A DNA stretch of 64,000 bases from Peptococcaceae bacterium BRH_c4a (GTDB lineage: Bacteria; Bacillota; Desulfotomaculia; Desulfotomaculales; Desulfocucumaceae): contig LADN01000023.1 of NCBI GenBank assembly GCA_000961585.1, forward strand, positions 99,382 through 163,381, written 5' to 3'. The position numbers and the translations under genes were made by a program. A model generated the notes under the pieces. It was not told where the DNA came from and did not search any database. It was given only the letters and a program-made list of their open reading frames with translations. This document shows, one piece after another, positions 17,094-25,826 of the stretch (its first letter is position 1; each line of letters opens with the position of its first letter).

Positions 17094-18848
17094 ATGCTTC
17101 AAAAAGGCGGAATGTTTTTGTTTGAAAGCGTTAGCCCTGCGGATGTATTCACTCCGGAGGATTTTTCCGATGAGCACAAGATGATTGCCAGCACCTGCGA
17201 GGATTTTATCGCCAAAGAAGTTCTCCCCATTATAGATGAGCTTGATGCACAAAAAGATGGTTTGATGAAGAGCCTGCTGCTGAAGGCCGGCGATCTGGGG
17301 CTTCTTTCGACAGATATCGACGAGGCATACGGCGGGTCCGAAATGGGCAAACTGGCCTCCATCATTATTACTGAAAATGTATGCGCGGGCGGTTCATTTG
17401 CAACCGGAATGCTGGCCCATACCGGTATAGGCTCACTGCCCATAGTTATGTTCGGTAATGAGGAACAGAAGAACAAGTACCTTCCCAAACTGGCCACCGG
17501 CGAGTTTATCGCGGCCTACGCCCTGACCGAGCCCGGCGCGGGATCCGATGCCATGAATGCAAAAACAAAGGCTGTACTGTCTGAAGATGGCAAGCACTAC
17601 ATCCTTAACGGTGAGAAAATATTCATCACCAACGCCGGTTTTGCCGATGTGTTCGTAACCTACGCCAAAATTGACGGAGAAAAATTTACCGCTTTCATAG
17701 TGGATAAAGGCACGCCCGGATTCAGCACCGGCGCTGAGGAAAAGAAAATGGGGATCAAGGGATCTTCCACCCGCAGCCTGGTATTCGAAGACGCCATGGT
17801 CCCGGCGGAAAATGTGCTGGGTGAAATAGGCAAGGGCCATGTCATCGCCTTTAACATTCTGAACATCGGACGTTTCAAACTGGGCGCCGGCACCACCGGA
17901 TCGGCCAAGAAAGCTATTCGGCAGGCTGTAAAATACGCCAACCAGCGCATACAGTTCAAGAGCCCCATTTCCAAGTTCGGCATGATTCAGACTAAACTGG
18001 CCAAAATGAATGCCGCTTCCTACGCCTCGGAGTCAGCTCAGTACCGTCTGGCCGGTCTTATCGAGGATGCCCTGGCAGACAAAAAATCCGGTCCGGAAAT
18101 TGGCAGCGCCATCGGGGAGTACGCCATCGAGTGCTCCATCAGCAAGATTGTTGGTTCTGAAGTACTGAGCTACGTGGTGGACGAAACCGTCCAAATCCAC
18201 GGCGGCTACGGTTATGTTTCGGAATATCCTGCCGAGCGCTTCTACCGTGACTCCCGCATCAACCGCATTTTTGAGGGAACCAACGAAGTTAACCGCCTGA
18301 TCATTCCTGCCACCCTGATGCGCAAAGCCATGAAAGGCGAGATTCCATTCATGCAGGCAGCCATGGAACTCCAGAAAGAAATAATGAATCTGGGTGCAAC
18401 CCTTCCGCCCGAAGATGGCAAGCCCCTTTACACCGAGCGCTGCATGCTGGCCCTGGCCAAAAAACTGTTCATCATGATTTCCGGTTCAGCAGCCCAGAAA
18501 TATATGCAAAAGCTGGCTGGCGAGCAGGAACTGATCCAGATAATGGCCGATATAGCCATAGAGATTTATATGGTGGAATCCTGCATACTGCGCACCCTGA
18601 AGGCCTGGGAAAAAGATGCCGCCTCGGCAGAGCTGAAAATAGACCTGACCATGGCCTACATCTATGATAAATGGCCCGCCCTGGAACTCCTGGGCAAAGA
18701 AGCTCTGTGCTACATGGAGTCCGGCGATATGCTGGCCACCCAGATTGCCATTGTAAAGCGCATGACCAGATATACACCGGTGGACATGATCAAACTGCGC
18801 AGGCAGATTGCCGCCCGGATAATCGACAAGGAAGATTACGTATGCTAA
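17094..18848 (+). CDS. fadE: Acyl-CoA dehydrogenase
   Basis: 584-aa FAD-dependent acyl-CoA dehydrogenase, the first beta-oxidation step. It shows the FAD and substrate motif AYALTEPGAGSDAMNAKTKA (~140-160), FITNAGFADVFVTYAKI, and the catalytic-glutamate segment YRDSRINRIFEGTNEVNRL (~385-403), followed by a ~180-residue C-terminal extension as in bacillus FadE (about 590 aa). AAAGGAG precedes the ATG. The electron acceptor (ETF) is not encoded in the window. Confidence 0.94.
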   Translation: MLQKGGMFLFESVSPADVFTPEDFSDEHKMIASTCEDFIAKEVLPIIDELDAQKDGLMKSLLLKAGDLGLLSTDIDEAYGGSEMGKLASIIITENVCAGGSFATGMLAHTGIGSLPIVMFGNEEQKNKYLPKLATGEFIAAYALTEPGAGSDAMNAKTKAVLSEDGKHYILNGEKIFITNAGFADVFVTYAKIDGEKFTAFIVDKGTPGFSTGAEEKKMGIKGSSTRSLVFEDAMVPAENVLGEIGKGHVIAFNILNIGRFKLGAGTTGSAKKAIRQAVKYANQRIQFKSPISKFGMIQTKLAKMNAASYASESAQYRLAGLIEDALADKKSGPEIGSAIGEYAIECSISKIVGSEVLSYVVDETVQIHGGYGYVSEYPAERFYRDSRINRIFEGTNEVNRLIIPATLMRKAMKGEIPFMQAAMELQKEIMNLGATLPPEDGKPLYTERCMLALAKKLFIMISGSAAQKYMQKLAGEQELIQIMADIAIEIYMVESCILRTLKAWEKDAASAELKIDLTMAYIYDKWPALELLGKEALCYMESGDMLATQIAIVKRMTRYTPVDMIKLRRQIAARIIDKEDYVC

Positions 18849-18940
18849 TGTCCCTGATGCATCCGGAATACCCGGTGTTTAATGATGAATACATTTATTT
18901 GCCATGGTAAATACTAACCTCCGTCAAGGAGGTGAGACCA

Positions 18941-19093
18941 ATGCCGCAAACCATTAAATGTACGGTGACCGAATGCCAGTATAACGCCGATATTATGTGC
19001 GACGCCCCAATGATTCAGGTTAACCACAATGGCTCCGACAGATCGGGAAGCTCGGATGAAACCAAATGCGATACCTTCAGACCTAAAAGATAG
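18941..19093 (+). CDS. DUF1540 cysteine-rich mini-protein
   Basis: 50-aa protein with the DUF1540 pattern: IKCTVTECQYNADIMCDAPMIQV and a final ETKCDTFRP, giving four spaced cysteines that could bind a metal. A near-perfect AAGGAGGTGA site lies 5 nt before the ATG. It follows fadE by 92 nt and ends before a large hairpin, so it is probably the last gene of the fad operon or has its own short transcript. The family is common in spore-forming Firmicutes and its function is unknown. Confidence 0.85.
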   Translation: MPQTIKCTVTECQYNADIMCDAPMIQVNHNGSDRSGSSDETKCDTFRPKR

Positions 19094-19096
19094 CAG

Positions 19097-19131
19097 ATTG
19101 TAGGGACTGACCCCGGGGCAGTCCCTACAAT
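19097..19131. terminator. Long hairpin between fad operon and SSS gene
   Basis: A perfect 13-bp stem (19097-19109 with 19119-19131) around a GC-rich 9-nt loop. No T run follows directly, though TTTTTTT occurs near 19146. It lies between convergent genes and probably acts in both directions. Confidence 0.6.
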
Positions 19132-19164
19132 CATAATTCAGCCGTTATTTTTTTGCTTTTGTGA

Positions 19165-20556
19165 TTACCTTCCCGGCAGCTTTTCGAACACCTGTGGAAA
19201 CAGTACTCCACCCGCCATTATCATGGCACTCAGCGGAAGACCTATATAAAGCGGATGAAGCATGCCCGGAAACGATAAGGCCCAGGCAACCGTAAGCGCC
19301 GGGGGAACCGTTACCGCCCAAAAACCTGCCCGATAGGATATTTTGCCCGGAAGGAACACTGCTCCCAAAAGGGGAAGAAATACCGTAACTCCCCTCAATG
19401 CATTGGACAGATAGGTCCAGTCCAATATCAGGTCTCCCAGCATGAAATAGCCGAAGGCGCAGGATAGTACCACTGCCACAAAAACGGCCCGCCTTGCTGC
19501 CATCAGTTGACTTTTATCCCCGGCCCCGGGTTTGAGCTGGAGGAATATATCCCTGCTGAACAGTGTGGCAATGCCAAGGGCCAGTGCACTGGACGTAAGC
19601 AGCAGCGAAACCAAAAGGGTTGCCACCCCGACTCCTCCAAGCCAGGACGGTAGATGAAGCAGCAAAAAAAGTGGGAGGGCGGCCACGGGATCAATGTCCG
19701 GATAGGCAGATCTCATGTACATTCCCACCACCACCCCGGCAGCCCCAAAACAGGGAAAGGATGCGGCGGCCAAAAGGGAACCCCATCGGGCAGACTTTAA
19801 GCTTTTCCCTGCAAAAACCGGCTGTATAAAGGACTGGGTGGAGATAAAACCAACCACCACCGATACCCCGCCTGCCAGTTCTGTCAATATCCCCCGGGGA
19901 AACATACTAAACCAGGGAAAACCGTCAAATTGCCGGCCTATTCCATGTATTCCGCCCAGCATAATCCAACCGGCCACACCGGCTATAAATAACGTCAGCG
20001 TTAGCAGGAACAGCTTCAGCATACCTACCAGGGCTGCCCCCATGTGCCCTCCACCAATAACCAGCACCGCTGAAAAGACGGCAAACATTATCAGCCCTCC
20101 CATCGGTGTGACCTTAAATATGGAAGTTGTAAGGGGAACTGAGGCCAGCATCTGTACGGTCATTTGTATAAACATTCCCAAGGAAATAAAAACAGCCACC
20201 CAGGGTGCCACCCCGGCGCCATAATAACCGGATAAAAACTGGGATATGGTATCAACCCCTTTTTCTTTCAAGGGTTTGGCCAGAAAAAAAAACAGCAGCA
20301 GGCAGGCCGCCCCGGCCCCCAGGGTGAACCATATTCCGCTTATTCCGTACCGGTAGGCCATCTGTGCCGTGCCAATGGTCACAGTTCCCCCGGCAAAGGC
20401 CCCCACTATCCCCGCCAGCACCATCATGGTCCCCAGTTTCCTGCCCCCTATGATAAAATCCCCTGATGATTTTACCAGCCTGGTAGAATATAACCCCACC
20501 GTCCCGATAACCAAAAGTGTTATGCCAATACTGGTATAGTGAATGTAGTCAAGCAA
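19165..20556 (-). CDS. Sodium:solute symporter (SSS/PanF-like)
   Basis: 463-aa membrane protein with about 12-13 hydrophobic segments and the SSS-family N-terminal pattern GLYSTRLVKSSGDFIIGGRKLGTMMVLAGIVGAFAGGTVTIGTAQMAYRYG. It imports a small acid, amino acid or vitamin with sodium; the substrate cannot be read from the sequence. It starts with TTG after GGTGAG and is divergent from the DASS gene, with about 90 nt between the likely starts. No GntR-type operator was seen here. Confidence 0.82.
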   Translation of the reverse strand: MLDYIHYTSIGITLLVIGTVGLYSTRLVKSSGDFIIGGRKLGTMMVLAGIVGAFAGGTVTIGTAQMAYRYGISGIWFTLGAGAACLLLFFFLAKPLKEKGVDTISQFLSGYYGAGVAPWVAVFISLGMFIQMTVQMLASVPLTTSIFKVTPMGGLIMFAVFSAVLVIGGGHMGAALVGMLKLFLLTLTLFIAGVAGWIMLGGIHGIGRQFDGFPWFSMFPRGILTELAGGVSVVVGFISTQSFIQPVFAGKSLKSARWGSLLAAASFPCFGAAGVVVGMYMRSAYPDIDPVAALPLFLLLHLPSWLGGVGVATLLVSLLLTSSALALGIATLFSRDIFLQLKPGAGDKSQLMAARRAVFVAVVLSCAFGYFMLGDLILDWTYLSNALRGVTVFLPLLGAVFLPGKISYRAGFWAVTVPPALTVAWALSFPGMLHPLYIGLPLSAMIMAGGVLFPQVFEKLPGR

Positions 20557-20643
20557 TCATCTCACCGGCTTTCAAAGTATGACATTAACTGGTTGCCATT
20601 TATCTCCATTTTTGATATCATTTGCTTCTGGAGGGCGATGCAT

Positions 20644-22134
20644 ATGTTTTTTCTGACCGTCAGAATACCTACTGTCTTTATTAGGTTACTGGATAAAAAA
20701 CTGATGGGTATTTTTCTGGCGGCATTGGTGTTCTTTGTCCTGTCGTCCCTTAAATTTCCCGGGAGCTTAAGCCCTATGGGCGCAAAGCTAATTACCGTGC
20801 TGGTAACCATGCTGATCATCTGGATAACCGAATCAGTGGACTACTCAACCAGCGCCTTTTTTTTACTGGGAATATTCACAGTGTCTCTGGCGGGCTGCCC
20901 TGACCCGGTTAAAGGCGGCGAGCCCATGGGAACCCGAGAGGCGCTGTTCATGTCTCTAAGCGGCTTCAGTTCCGAAGCCTGGATAATGGTTACTTCAGCT
21001 CTGATCCTGGCCTCGGTGGTAAAGGACAGCGGGTTGGGCCAGCGGGCTGCCTATTATATTCTGCTGATGGCGGAAACTCCTGGAAAAATACTGCTGGGAA
21101 ATCTTTTTATGTCCTATGTATTCAGCATATTCATACCGGCCCAGGCCGCCAACGCAGCCCTGATGTGCGCCATTTCTTTCAGTATATTGGAAATCTACCA
21201 TATAGAACGGGATGATAATTTTGCCAAGGCCCTGATGCTGATGGCGGCCTTTGGAACGGGTATTGCCGGAATTGGCATACAGACATCGGGGGCGCCTACC
21301 ATTCAAACGGCAAACTACTTATCAGAGGCCGGCTATCAGATTAGCTGGCTGTCATGGTCCTTATACGCAATGCCTTTTTCCATCACTGCCGGCCTGATCC
21401 TCTACGTATTGATCAGATTGAGGTTTCCTGTACGGGCGCTGCCATCTGAAGCCGTGTCAATCAGGCATAAATTATTGGAGATGGGCCCTCTGTCGGCAAA
21501 GGAACTGAAGCTGGCAGCCATAATGTCGGCCACCACCCTTCTATGGGCTACGGAACAAAGGCTTCACAATATAGACAGCAGCACCGTTTCAGTTCTGGCT
21601 GTAATGGCAATTTTCCTACCCTTTATTAACATTACCACATGGGACAGGCTGGTCAAGACCATCAACTGGGGAACCCTTTTCCTGTTCGGAGCCGCTATTT
21701 CCCTGGGGCAGTGGCTCCTAAAAAGCGGGGCGGCTTCCTGGGTGGCGCAGAATACCATCAGCCTTTTGAACCTGGAACAACTGGGCTTAATCCCCATAGT
21801 CACAATATCTGTGGCCTTTTTTTCTATAATGTCACTGGCATTTTCGGCCAGAGCGGCGGCAGTGGCCGCACTGGTCCCGGCCGCCATAGGATTTGCCCAA
21901 AGCTTCACCCAATCCCACGGCGTCACGGTATGGGGCTATACACTTATACTTTATTTCGCCATCCAGTACTCCGTCTTGTTACCGGTCAATACCCCAATGT
22001 CAATGGTGGCCTATTCCACCAACACCTTCTCAGCCAGGGAAATGCTTGGTATAGGAGCCCCCCTGGCAATTATTCTGATGCTGATCACCCTTCTTTTTGT
22101 AAAGACATACTGGCACTGGCTGGGACTGGTGTAG
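20644..22134 (+). CDS. DASS/SLC13-family transporter
   Basis: 496-aa membrane protein of the divalent anion symporter family, with about 11-12 hydrophobic segments. Family features include WITESVDYSTSAFFLLGI near the N-terminus, GTGIAGIGIQTSGAPTIQTANYLSE in the middle and the C-terminal PVNTPMSMVAYSTNTFSAREMLGIGAPL. The ATG at 20644 has GGAGGG 8 nt upstream, so longer frames reaching 20539 into the SSS gene are rejected. A decayed homologue with the same C-terminal NFSAREM motif lies at 27.9-28.8 kb. Substrate unknown; a carboxylate or sulfonate is likely. Confidence 0.85.
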   Translation: MFFLTVRIPTVFIRLLDKKLMGIFLAALVFFVLSSLKFPGSLSPMGAKLITVLVTMLIIWITESVDYSTSAFFLLGIFTVSLAGCPDPVKGGEPMGTREALFMSLSGFSSEAWIMVTSALILASVVKDSGLGQRAAYYILLMAETPGKILLGNLFMSYVFSIFIPAQAANAALMCAISFSILEIYHIERDDNFAKALMLMAAFGTGIAGIGIQTSGAPTIQTANYLSEAGYQISWLSWSLYAMPFSITAGLILYVLIRLRFPVRALPSEAVSIRHKLLEMGPLSAKELKLAAIMSATTLLWATEQRLHNIDSSTVSVLAVMAIFLPFINITTWDRLVKTINWGTLFLFGAAISLGQWLLKSGAASWVAQNTISLLNLEQLGLIPIVTISVAFFSIMSLAFSARAAAVAALVPAAIGFAQSFTQSHGVTVWGYTLILYFAIQYSVLLPVNTPMSMVAYSTNTFSAREMLGIGAPLAIILMLITLLFVKTYWHWLGLV

Positions 22135-22201
22135 ACTGATGGATTCTGGTCTGCGGTCTTACCCACTATGGTACCATATATTTCTGTGGATAAGAAAGAC
22201 T

Positions 22202-22237
22202 AAAAAAAAGGCTGCGGCGGAAACCCGTCAACAGCCT
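22202..22237 (-). terminator. Terminator of suyAB
   Basis: On the minus strand an AGGCTG...CAGCCT hairpin is followed by eight Ts, about 40 nt after the suyB stop. Confidence 0.75.
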
Positions 22238-22278
22238 GGGGAAAGTTCATCTATCTTTTGCCGGATATAGCTTTATTA

Positions 22279-23495
22279 TCAAGCGCTGCGATAGAGCTTG
22301 GTCAGAACAAATTCTCTATGTCCCAGAGCTTCGTTGGCAGTATACCGTCCGTTGCAGGTACGCAACAGCATTTCCAGCAGAGCGTCTCCAGCCTGGTCCA
22401 GGTTCATTTCACGGCGAAGAATTCCGCTTACGTCAACGTCGATATGCTCAGTCATGGTGGCAACTGTCAGCGGGTTGGCGGAAAGCTTGATAACCGGAAT
22501 AATGCAGTTACCGATAATGTTGCCCTGCCCGGTGGGGAAGAAGTGCGCCACAGCGCCGGAAGCCGCCCACAGTGTTACCGCCTCGGCAGCCGCCGATGAT
22601 GTATCCATATACCAGAGTCCCTTGCCGGTAGGAGCTTCAGCAGGGTTCAGAACTCCAACGTATTTGCACTTTCCAATTTTCTGGAGGTTACCCAAGGCCT
22701 TTTCTTCAATGGTTGTCAGACCGCCGGTGATGTTTCCCTTGGTGGGCTGGGATCCGGAAAGGTCCACACCCTGGCTGATGATAAACTCATTGTAATCGTT
22801 CCACATTTTATAAAAAGCTTCTCCCACTTCGGGAGTAGCGCCATGGGCCTTAACGATGTCTTCACCGCCGGTAATCTCGGAAGTCTCACCAAAACTGCAG
22901 GTGGCGCCGGCAGCTACCAGTTTTTCAACGGCATTACCCACTGTGGGGTTGGAAGCCAGTCCGGATGTGGTGTCGGACTCGCCGCATTTGACCGATACAT
23001 ATAGTTCGTCCACGGTGCAGGGTACTTTTTGCAGCTCGGTGGACATTTGACCGATACATAAAGTTCGTCCACGCTGCAAGGTACTTTTTGCAGTTCGGTG
23101 GCCCACTGAATATACTCTTTGGCCTTGCGGGAAGCCTTTTCAATGGTTTTGAGATCCCCATTACGCTCAATGGGGAAACCTGTTACAGGCTTGCCGGTCT
23201 TGGCGATGCCTTCCACGATAACGTTTGTCCACTCGGGCTCAATGCCGATAACCACGACAGCTGCTACGTTGGGGTTGCTGCCGATGCCGATGATGGTCCG
23301 GAAGAACAGATCAAGGTCTTCACCAAACTGAAGACGACCATAGGCGTGAGGCAGGGCAATGGTCCCCTTGATATTGTTTGCCACAGCTTCGCAGGCTGCG
23401 TTGGAAAGGTCATCCAGAGGAAGTATGGCCACGTGATTGCGGATACCCACTTTACCGTTTTCACGACGGTATCCCATAAAAGTCGGAAATGTCAT
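22279..23495 (-). pseudogene. suyB: (2R)-sulfolactate sulfo-lyase beta subunit, frameshifted by a 59-bp tandem duplication
   Basis: Large subunit of the UxaA-family lyase that cleaves (R)-sulfolactate to pyruvate and sulfite. The N-terminal part matches SuyB closely ([47 protein letters not shown]), as does the C-terminal part ([50 protein letters not shown]). The frame breaks at two copies of a 59-nt unit (22985-23043 and 23044-23102). Removing one copy restores 385 aa, the expected length, with no other damage seen. ATG 23495 follows GAGGTGG and lies 2 nt after suyA. The break may be a real mutation or an assembly join of two alleles. Confidence 0.85.
22985..23102. repeat. Tandem 59-bp duplication inside suyB
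   Basis: Units 22985-23043 and 23044-23102 match at 54 of 59 positions. 59 is not a multiple of 3, so the second copy shifts the frame. Three of the five differences are silent third-codon changes and two are conservative (Ala/Ser, Ser/Thr). Confidence 0.95.
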
Positions 23496-23497
23496 TT

Positions 23498-23776
23498 TTA
23501 CCACCTCGCAGTCTTTAGATTATGAATGTGAACATGCTCACCCACGGTTATGTCCTGAACAGTTTTACCTATATTTACACTGTACTTAACAATTGTCTCG
23601 CCGGCTTTTACAGGCGCCATGGCGATTTTGTGACCCAGGGGAATATTGCTGACGGCGGTAACGGTAACAGTGGAATCATCCTCCATTACCCAGCCCTCCA
23701 CTACTTCCCCGGCCTTGATATCGGTGACAGCCACTCCTACAGAGTCATTTTTGTCATGCATTATGAATCTGGTCAA
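23498..23776 (-). CDS. suyA: (2R)-sulfolactate sulfo-lyase alpha subunit
   Basis: 92-aa SAF-domain protein, the small subunit of SuyAB. The N-terminal [21 protein letters not shown] and C-terminal [15 protein letters not shown] are the family hallmarks, and a stand-alone SAF subunit paired with a separate large subunit is typical of SuyAB rather than altronate dehydratase. The start is TTG at 23776 after a GGGGG site. A GntR-type operator lies 133 nt upstream. With suyB it would release sulfite from sulfolactate in the cytoplasm. Confidence 0.9.
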   Translation of the reverse strand: MTRFIMHDKNDSVGVAVTDIKAGEVVEGWVMEDDSTVTVTAVSNIPLGHKIAMAPVKAGETIVKYSVNIGKTVQDITVGEHVHIHNLKTARW

Positions 23777-23908
23777 AATAGGTCCCCCTCTCTAAATAAT
23801 TAATTAGTAAAACAATCAACCAACGTTTCTAAAATGAATCTGGACTATCACCCCCACAAACACAACAATGTACATGGCTTTCAATTAAAATATGGTAGGA
23901 GGTCTGTG

Positions 23909-23919
23909 GTACTACCAAT
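23909..23919. promoter_or_regulatory. GntR/FadR-type operator upstream of suyAB
   Basis: TGGTACTACCA, a perfect TGGT-n3-ACCA palindrome of the kind bound by FCD-domain GntR regulators. It lies 133 nt before suyA. Confidence 0.65.
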
Positions 23920-24035
23920 TAAGATATTACCATTTTACTCCCGTTTACTTTCAATGTCAATTGTATTCCCAACAAAAACTTAATAACTTTTCAACAGTTA
24001 TTAGTAGGGTATCCTCATTTTGTCTATTTGTTTAT

Positions 24036-24540
24036 TAATGGCCGTGTTTATTGGCCTTCTCCAGGTCAATTTTAAAATCCAGGAAGAAGTATCCAGCACA
24101 TACAACCAGTATCCCAGGGAGCAGCCAGCAGTACTCCTATAATGGGCGACATGAAGAACCCGGCTCCACCCGGAATTCCCGGTGACTCAAGACCAAGGAT
24201 CAAAACTGGAGGAATCAGCATAAGTATTTCAGTAAGTGAAATGGGTATATTTAAAAGCCTGGCCACAGTGATGGTAACCAGAAGCACTGCCATTGTGGTG
24301 CAGTTCTTGTTCAGCACGGTGCCGAACACGATGGATACCTCGGCCACTTCACGGCGCAGTCCTAAATTACCCTTGGTGCCAAATTTCATGGGTATTCCTA
24401 TGGCCAGGCAGCCGATCATGATGGGGTAGTACCAGAGCAGAGCCTTAAAGAAAACCAGTATTGCGTCACCGGCTTTCATAAAAAGGATTGTAACCACAGG
24501 GGCCAACTGCTATAATTGATGCAATGACGTCTGAGGTTAG
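24036..24540 (-). pseudogene. Remnant of a membrane transporter
   Basis: The longest open stretch (24072-24506) encodes hydrophobic segments such as ILFMKAGDAILVFFKALLWYYP, EVSIVFGTVLNKNCTTMAVLLVTITVARLLNI and LMLIPPVLILGLESPGIPGGAGFFMSPIIGVLL. The true C-terminus appears in another frame as GILVVCAGYFFLDFKIDLEKANKHGH followed by stop, and the upstream sequence continues in yet another frame (DVIASIIAVG). So at least two frameshifts are present and the N-terminus is gone. The pattern resembles dicarboxylate:cation symporters, but I cannot name the family with confidence. Confidence 0.6.
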
Positions 24541-24551
24541 AGGTAATACCA
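24541..24551. promoter_or_regulatory. GntR/FadR-type operator upstream of TAXI-TRAP genes
   Basis: AGGTAATACCA, within GAGGTAATACCAATA, a 15-nt string identical to the site upstream of the GntR gene. It lies 130 nt before the TRAP receptor start. Confidence 0.65.
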
Positions 24552-24680
24552 ATATCTAAAAGGCCGGGAGGTGAATTAAAGAAACTATAAAAACGTTCGC
24601 TATATGTAGATAGAAAAATTACAATGATTGTCGGCACAGATCACCATAAGAAATCCAATAAAAATAGAGAGGGGTTTTTT

Positions 24681-25718
24681 ATGCGTTTTCTATCAAAAAC
24701 AGTTATTTTACTTGTTGCACTACTTTCACTGAGCCTGGTTGCAGCCGGGTGCGGCGATAAAGGCCAGGATAAATCAAAGGGTGACGCCCCCAAGTCCGGT
24801 GCCAAGGCCAAGTACAGCCTGGCTACCGCCGGAACAGGCGGAACCTACTACCCCATGGGCGGGGGTGTGTCCAGCGTGGTAAAAGAAGCCACCGGCATAG
24901 AAATAGCTGTTGAAACCAGCGGTGGATCAGCCGAAAACCTCAGGCTCATCCAGTCAGGGGAGACCGATATGGCCTGGGCCAATGCCTCGGAGATTTATTG
25001 GGCCTGGAACGGAGAGGAATTTTTTAAGGGACAAAACATAAAAGATTTCCGGGTTGTTACATTTTCCTGGAACGCCATTTATCACTGGGCCGTACATAAG
25101 GACAGAGGAATCAACAGTTTTGCAGACCTAAAAGGCAAAAAAGTAGGAATTGGCCCGCAGGGTTCAGGAGCCGCTGTTTTCGCGGAAACCTACCTGAAGG
25201 CTGTGGGAGTATGGGACAAGGTCCAGCCCGCCTACCTGCCCCCCGACGACTCGGCAACATCCTTTAAGGACAAGAAAATAGGTCTATTTGGTTATTTCTC
25301 CAGGGTGCCAATGTCTGCCCTGATGGATATCACCTCCCAAACTGAAATCAAATTACTTGATCCTACCATAGAGGGTGAGAAGGTTGGCTTCTCCCAAAAA
25401 TATCCCTTCTATACTAAGACCGTTATCCCCAAGGGATCGTACAAGGGACAGGATCAGGACGTAAACAAGTATGGCAACCCGGTCTATCTGGTTGTAAGCA
25501 AAAAGATACCCGATCAGGTGGTATATGACATGCTCAAAGCCATTTATTCAGAGAATGGACAGAAGCGCCTTCTTCAAACCAACAAGGCGGCTGAGGACAT
25601 GACTCTCAAAACCGCCATGAATGGCGTATCAGAAATGGGAGTACCCATACACCCGGGTGCAGTCAAATTTTTCAAAGAAAATGGCGTGAACGTTCCTGCC
25701 AATTTGATTGAAAAGTAA
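24681..25718 (+). CDS. TAXI-family TRAP transporter solute-binding lipoprotein
   Basis: 345-aa extracytoplasmic receptor. A lipoprotein signal (LLVALLSLSLVAAGCGD, lipobox Cys ~22) is followed by the TAXI pattern SLATAGTGGTYYPMGGGVSSVVKE and GKKVGIGPQGSGAAVFAETYLKAVG. The ATG at 24681 follows AGAGAGGGG; a longer frame to 24624 has no site. It delivers a substrate to the fused TRAP permease encoded next. A GntR-type operator upstream and suyAB nearby make sulfolactate or a related acid a plausible ligand, though TAXI receptors also bind glutamate and other acids. Confidence 0.9.
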   Translation: MRFLSKTVILLVALLSLSLVAAGCGDKGQDKSKGDAPKSGAKAKYSLATAGTGGTYYPMGGGVSSVVKEATGIEIAVETSGGSAENLRLIQSGETDMAWANASEIYWAWNGEEFFKGQNIKDFRVVTFSWNAIYHWAVHKDRGINSFADLKGKKVGIGPQGSGAAVFAETYLKAVGVWDKVQPAYLPPDDSATSFKDKKIGLFGYFSRVPMSALMDITSQTEIKLLDPTIEGEKVGFSQKYPFYTKTVIPKGSYKGQDQDVNKYGNPVYLVVSKKIPDQVVYDMLKAIYSENGQKRLLQTNKAAEDMTLKTAMNGVSEMGVPIHPGAVKFFKENGVNVPANLIEK

Positions 25719-25748
25719 GCCCAAAGGACCTTTAATCTGACATTTAGA

Positions 25749-25783
25749 CACATAGCTGGCACCCCCAGGGTGCCAGCTATGTG
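25749..25783 (+). promoter_or_regulatory. Intercistronic hairpin between TRAP receptor and permease
   Basis: A perfect 16-bp stem with a 3-nt loop and no T run, 31 nt after the receptor stop. Such hairpins often protect the receptor mRNA and lower permease expression. Confidence 0.7.
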
Positions 25784-25826
25784 CAGGATTCAGACTATTA
25801 CAATCTTTAGGAGGAGGCACGCATCT

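Noticed and set aside
22985..23102. Programmed frameshift in suyB
   Set aside because: There is no slippery site or stop-codon context; the break is exactly explained by a 59-bp duplicated unit.
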